Assembly (NCBI RefSeq): GCF_938045775.1
Contig: NZ_CALIBH010000149.1
Location: 1-8,694 of the forward strand
Direction: 5' to 3'
DNA: 8,694 nucleotides
Source: an uncultured Campylobacter sp.
Lineage (GTDB): Bacteria > Campylobacterota > Campylobacteria > Campylobacterales > Campylobacteraceae
The translations under genes and the position numbers were made by a program. Each line of letters starts with the position of its first letter. Position 1 is the first letter of the stretch. Below are positions 7,298-8,694 of this stretch, in pieces. The notes beneath the pieces were generated by a model. The model saw only the letters and a list, made by a program, of their open reading frames with translations, made no database searches and was not told the origin of the DNA.

Positions 7298-7322
7298 CAA
7301 ATTTTTTGAAAAAAATTTCAAA
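7293..7322. repeat. Two overlapping AT-rich inverted repeats
   Basis: TTTTTCAAA (7293-7301) pairs with TTTGAAAAA (7305-7313) around a 3-base loop. TTTGAAA (7305-7311) also pairs with TTTCAAA (7316-7322) around AAAA. The two hairpins exclude each other, and the first also competes with the 3' arm of the terminator at 7274-7297. They may be protein-binding sites of the element (bent A-tract DNA) or alternative RNA folds. Such repeats can arise by chance in very AT-rich DNA. Confidence 0.45.
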
Positions 7323-7351
7323 TACTAAAAACGCTAGACTATGCAGGTAGT

Positions 7352-7396
7352 TTAAGAGAAACTACTATATATTAAAAAATGTATAGTAGCTCTTAA
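7352..7396. repeat. Long interrupted palindrome just upstream of the integrase promoter
   Basis: TTAAGAG (7352-7358) pairs with CTCTTAA (7390-7396). CTACTATA (7362-7369) pairs with TATAGTAG (7382-7389) and extends inward through a G-U pair and three A-T pairs to an AAAA loop. An unpaired AAA (7359-7361) separates the two stems. That gives 19 pairs in total. A competing short hairpin GTAGTTT/AAACTAC (7347-7353 with 7359-7365) overlaps its left arm. It ends 2 bases before the proposed -35, so an operator, excisionase or accessory-factor site is the most likely role (inference). Confidence 0.6.
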
Positions 7397-7398
7397 GC

Positions 7399-7427
7399 TT
7401 GTTAAACTCTTTGGAAACTTTTATAAT
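7399..7427 (+). promoter_or_regulatory. Sigma70-type promoter for the integrase
   Basis: A perfect -10 TATAAT (7422-7427) lies 17 bases after TTGTTA (7399-7404), which matches four of six -35 positions. Transcription would begin near 7434 and give a leader of about 35 bases before the integrase ATG. Confidence 0.65.
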
Positions 7428-7469
7428 TTGTCCTATGAAACTATATTAAATTTTAAAGGATAAGCAGTT

Positions 7470-8694
7470 ATGAAAGTTTTTTCTAAAATTAAAGACGATC
7501 CGGCTTTTAAAACGGATCCCGATAAAGTCATCAGAAATTTCTCCCTGCCTCATCGCAAAAATACTATGGTAGAAATGATAGATGAGCATATAGCAGTTAG
7601 ATTTTACCGCTCATTTACTAAAAAGGGAGAGCAAACAATCCATAGGCACTATCACTATTGCATAGGCGGCAAGCTGATTAAGTCTTTAGGTAATGCAGAT
7701 GAGATAAGCCTAAGCGAAGCCAAAGAAACTCTTAAAGATTTAATGATAGATGATTCTGCTAAGCTGATCCCTGCTAAAAATACTCTGGCAAGCGTTTATA
7801 GACAGTTTTGCAGACATAACGGCAACGTCGCATTAGCAACCTCTAAAAGACGAGATATGAGCTTTAAGGCTTTAAGGGATATTTGCGACAAAGATATAAA
7901 CAAGATAAGCAAAAAGGATATTATGCCGATACTGGATTATTATTACGATAATGAAAAATACGCCTCCTTAGAAATTTTATTCAAACTTATTAAAAGACTA
8001 TTCAGATATGCTCGCATAAGAGATATTTCTAAAAATCCATTATTTGCAGAAGAGGTGTTTAAGGACTTTTATAATATACCTCGCCATAGCGAATACCCAT
8101 ATATAAAAAATGACTTGGATTTAACCGTACTTATTAAATTTATCATGAACTATCCTCATCAAATAGGCGTCAAGAATGCTTTGATCTTTGGACTACTTAC
8201 CGGGCTAAGAAGCTCAAATGTAAGAAATTTAACCCATGAGCATTTAAAAATAGGCGATGATGGAGAATACTACTTACTATTTCCACAAGATGAGAATAAG
8301 GTAAAAAGCAATGGAGATGAACATCTGGGACTTCCTAGAGAAGTAGGGCAATGGCTGCAAACATTACATCCTCATCATAGCCACTGCCCGTTATGCTTTG
8401 CCAATACGCAAGGAGAGGTACTAAGCGATATGACTCTAGTTAAAGCGCTTAAAACCTATGCTCCCGTAATAGCTAAGAATAGACTGGTTTTTCACTCTTT
8501 TAGAAAGATACTAGAAACCTTTGCATATGAAAAAATACATGAGAACAAGCTGGATCCTTATAGCATTGAACGCACCCTTTTTCATGCACAAAGAGAGATA
8601 CAAAAGATTTATAACAAAGCTACGAATATTGAGAATACGCGTAGGGTTCTAACATGGTGGCTAGGTTATTTAAAGGGGTTGGGGTTTAAATTTT
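7470..8694 (+). CDS. Tyrosine recombinase / integrase, 3' end cut by window edge
   Basis: It catalyses site-specific integration (and, with an excisionase, excision) of the element through a covalent tyrosine-DNA link. The 408 visible residues contain an N-terminal domain with an RFYRS...GGKLIKSLG...SLSEAK pattern (about 40-90) like the arm-site-binding domain of P4-type integrases, a helical core-binding region (about 102-205) and the catalytic domain. Catalytic residues seen: Arg247 (TGLR), probable Lys279, His342 and Arg345 (HSFR), His372 and nucleophile Tyr381 (YNKA). The tail with VLTWWLGYL resembles P4-family C-termini, so probably only a few residues are missing. ATG at 7470 has AAAGGA 9 bases upstream. 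An unusual feature is a His/Cys cluster at 302-309 (HHSHCPLC). It looks functional; its target is probably the adjacent tRNA. Confidence 0.93.
   Translation, partial: MKVFSKIKDDPAFKTDPDKVIRNFSLPHRKNTMVEMIDEHIAVRFYRSFTKKGEQTIHRHYHYCIGGKLIKSLGNADEISLSEAKETLKDLMIDDSAKLIPAKNTLASVYRQFCRHNGNVALATSKRRDMSFKALRDICDKDINKISKKDIMPILDYYYDNEKYASLEILFKLIKRLFRYARIRDISKNPLFAEEVFKDFYNIPRHSEYPYIKNDLDLTVLIKFIMNYPHQIGVKNALIFGLLTGLRSSNVRNLTHEHLKIGDDGEYYLLFPQDENKVKSNGDEHLGLPREVGQWLQTLHPHHSHCPLCFANTQGEVLSDMTLVKALKTYAPVIAKNRLVFHSFRKILETFAYEKIHENKLDPYSIERTLFHAQREIQKIYNKATNIENTRRVLTWWLGYLKGLGFKF

Larger units (their letters stand above)
7232..8694. mobile_element. Left end of an integrated genomic island or prophage at tRNA-Arg (incomplete)
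   Basis: The evidence is position plus gene content: an intact tyrosine integrase gene begins 239 bases after a tRNA gene and reads away from it, with a repeat-rich control region between. By hand count the RAATTY density drops from 16 sites in 1803 bases of uvrC to 5 in 1224 bases of the integrase, although the integrase looks AT-richer. Only the integrase module is visible. Cargo, the element type (prophage, integrative conjugative element or island) and attR cannot be judged. Confidence 0.7.

Noticed and set aside
7293..7396. CRISPR-like or small RNA interpretation of the repeats between tRNA and integrase
   Set aside because: There is no regular repeat-spacer periodicity and no clear promoter-terminator pair around the palindromes; a control or attachment region for the integrase fits better.

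Overview
The window looks like a chromosome segment from a Campylobacter-type epsilonproteobacterium (Campylobacterota). The UvrC protein can be followed almost end to end against what I remember of Campylobacter jejuni UvrC. The coding style (many in-frame AAA-ATT-T words, AT-rich spacers, weak -35 elements) also fits. The fairly high G+C of uvrC and the region before it suggests one of the less AT-rich, oral-type Campylobacter species rather than C. jejuni. The species is an inference.

Layout, all on the + strand. (1) Positions 3-257 hold the 3' end of an unidentified gene whose last 20 bases overlap the next gene. (2) 238-2040 is uvrC, the nucleotide excision repair nuclease subunit, starting at TTG. 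(3) 2041-2205 is a spacer with a possible promoter and small hairpins. (4) 2206-6747 encodes a 1513-residue membrane hybrid histidine kinase. It has a periplasmic NIT (nitrate/nitrite-sensing type) domain, a HisKA/HATPase core, a degenerate receiver, a long Pro/Glu/Val-rich linker, one intact receiver, a basic Val/Lys/Pro segment and a second degenerate receiver at the C-terminus. (5) 6762-7142, 14 bases later, encodes a stand-alone CheY-like receiver. (6) A hairpin spans the stop codon of that gene and runs directly into a tRNA-Arg(CCT) gene at 7155-7231. (7) 7232-7469 is an AT-rich control region with a terminator, overlapping inverted repeats, a long interrupted palindrome and a good sigma70-type promoter. 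(8) 7470 to the window end is a tyrosine recombinase that keeps all its catalytic residues; it is cut by the window edge.

How the parts fit: the kinase and the single-domain regulator look like one operon, a membrane-to-cytoplasm phosphorelay with no DNA-binding output domain of its own. The tRNA-Arg gene marks a boundary. To its left is ordinary chromosome. To its right, the integrase reading away from the tRNA, and a drop in the density of RAATTY words, indicate the left end of an integrated genomic island or prophage. Most of that island, including its cargo and the other attachment site, lies outside the window.

The least ordinary items are the kinase architecture, in which oppositely charged Val/Pro-periodic segments bracket the only intact receiver, and the inverted and direct repeats packed between the tRNA and the integrase.
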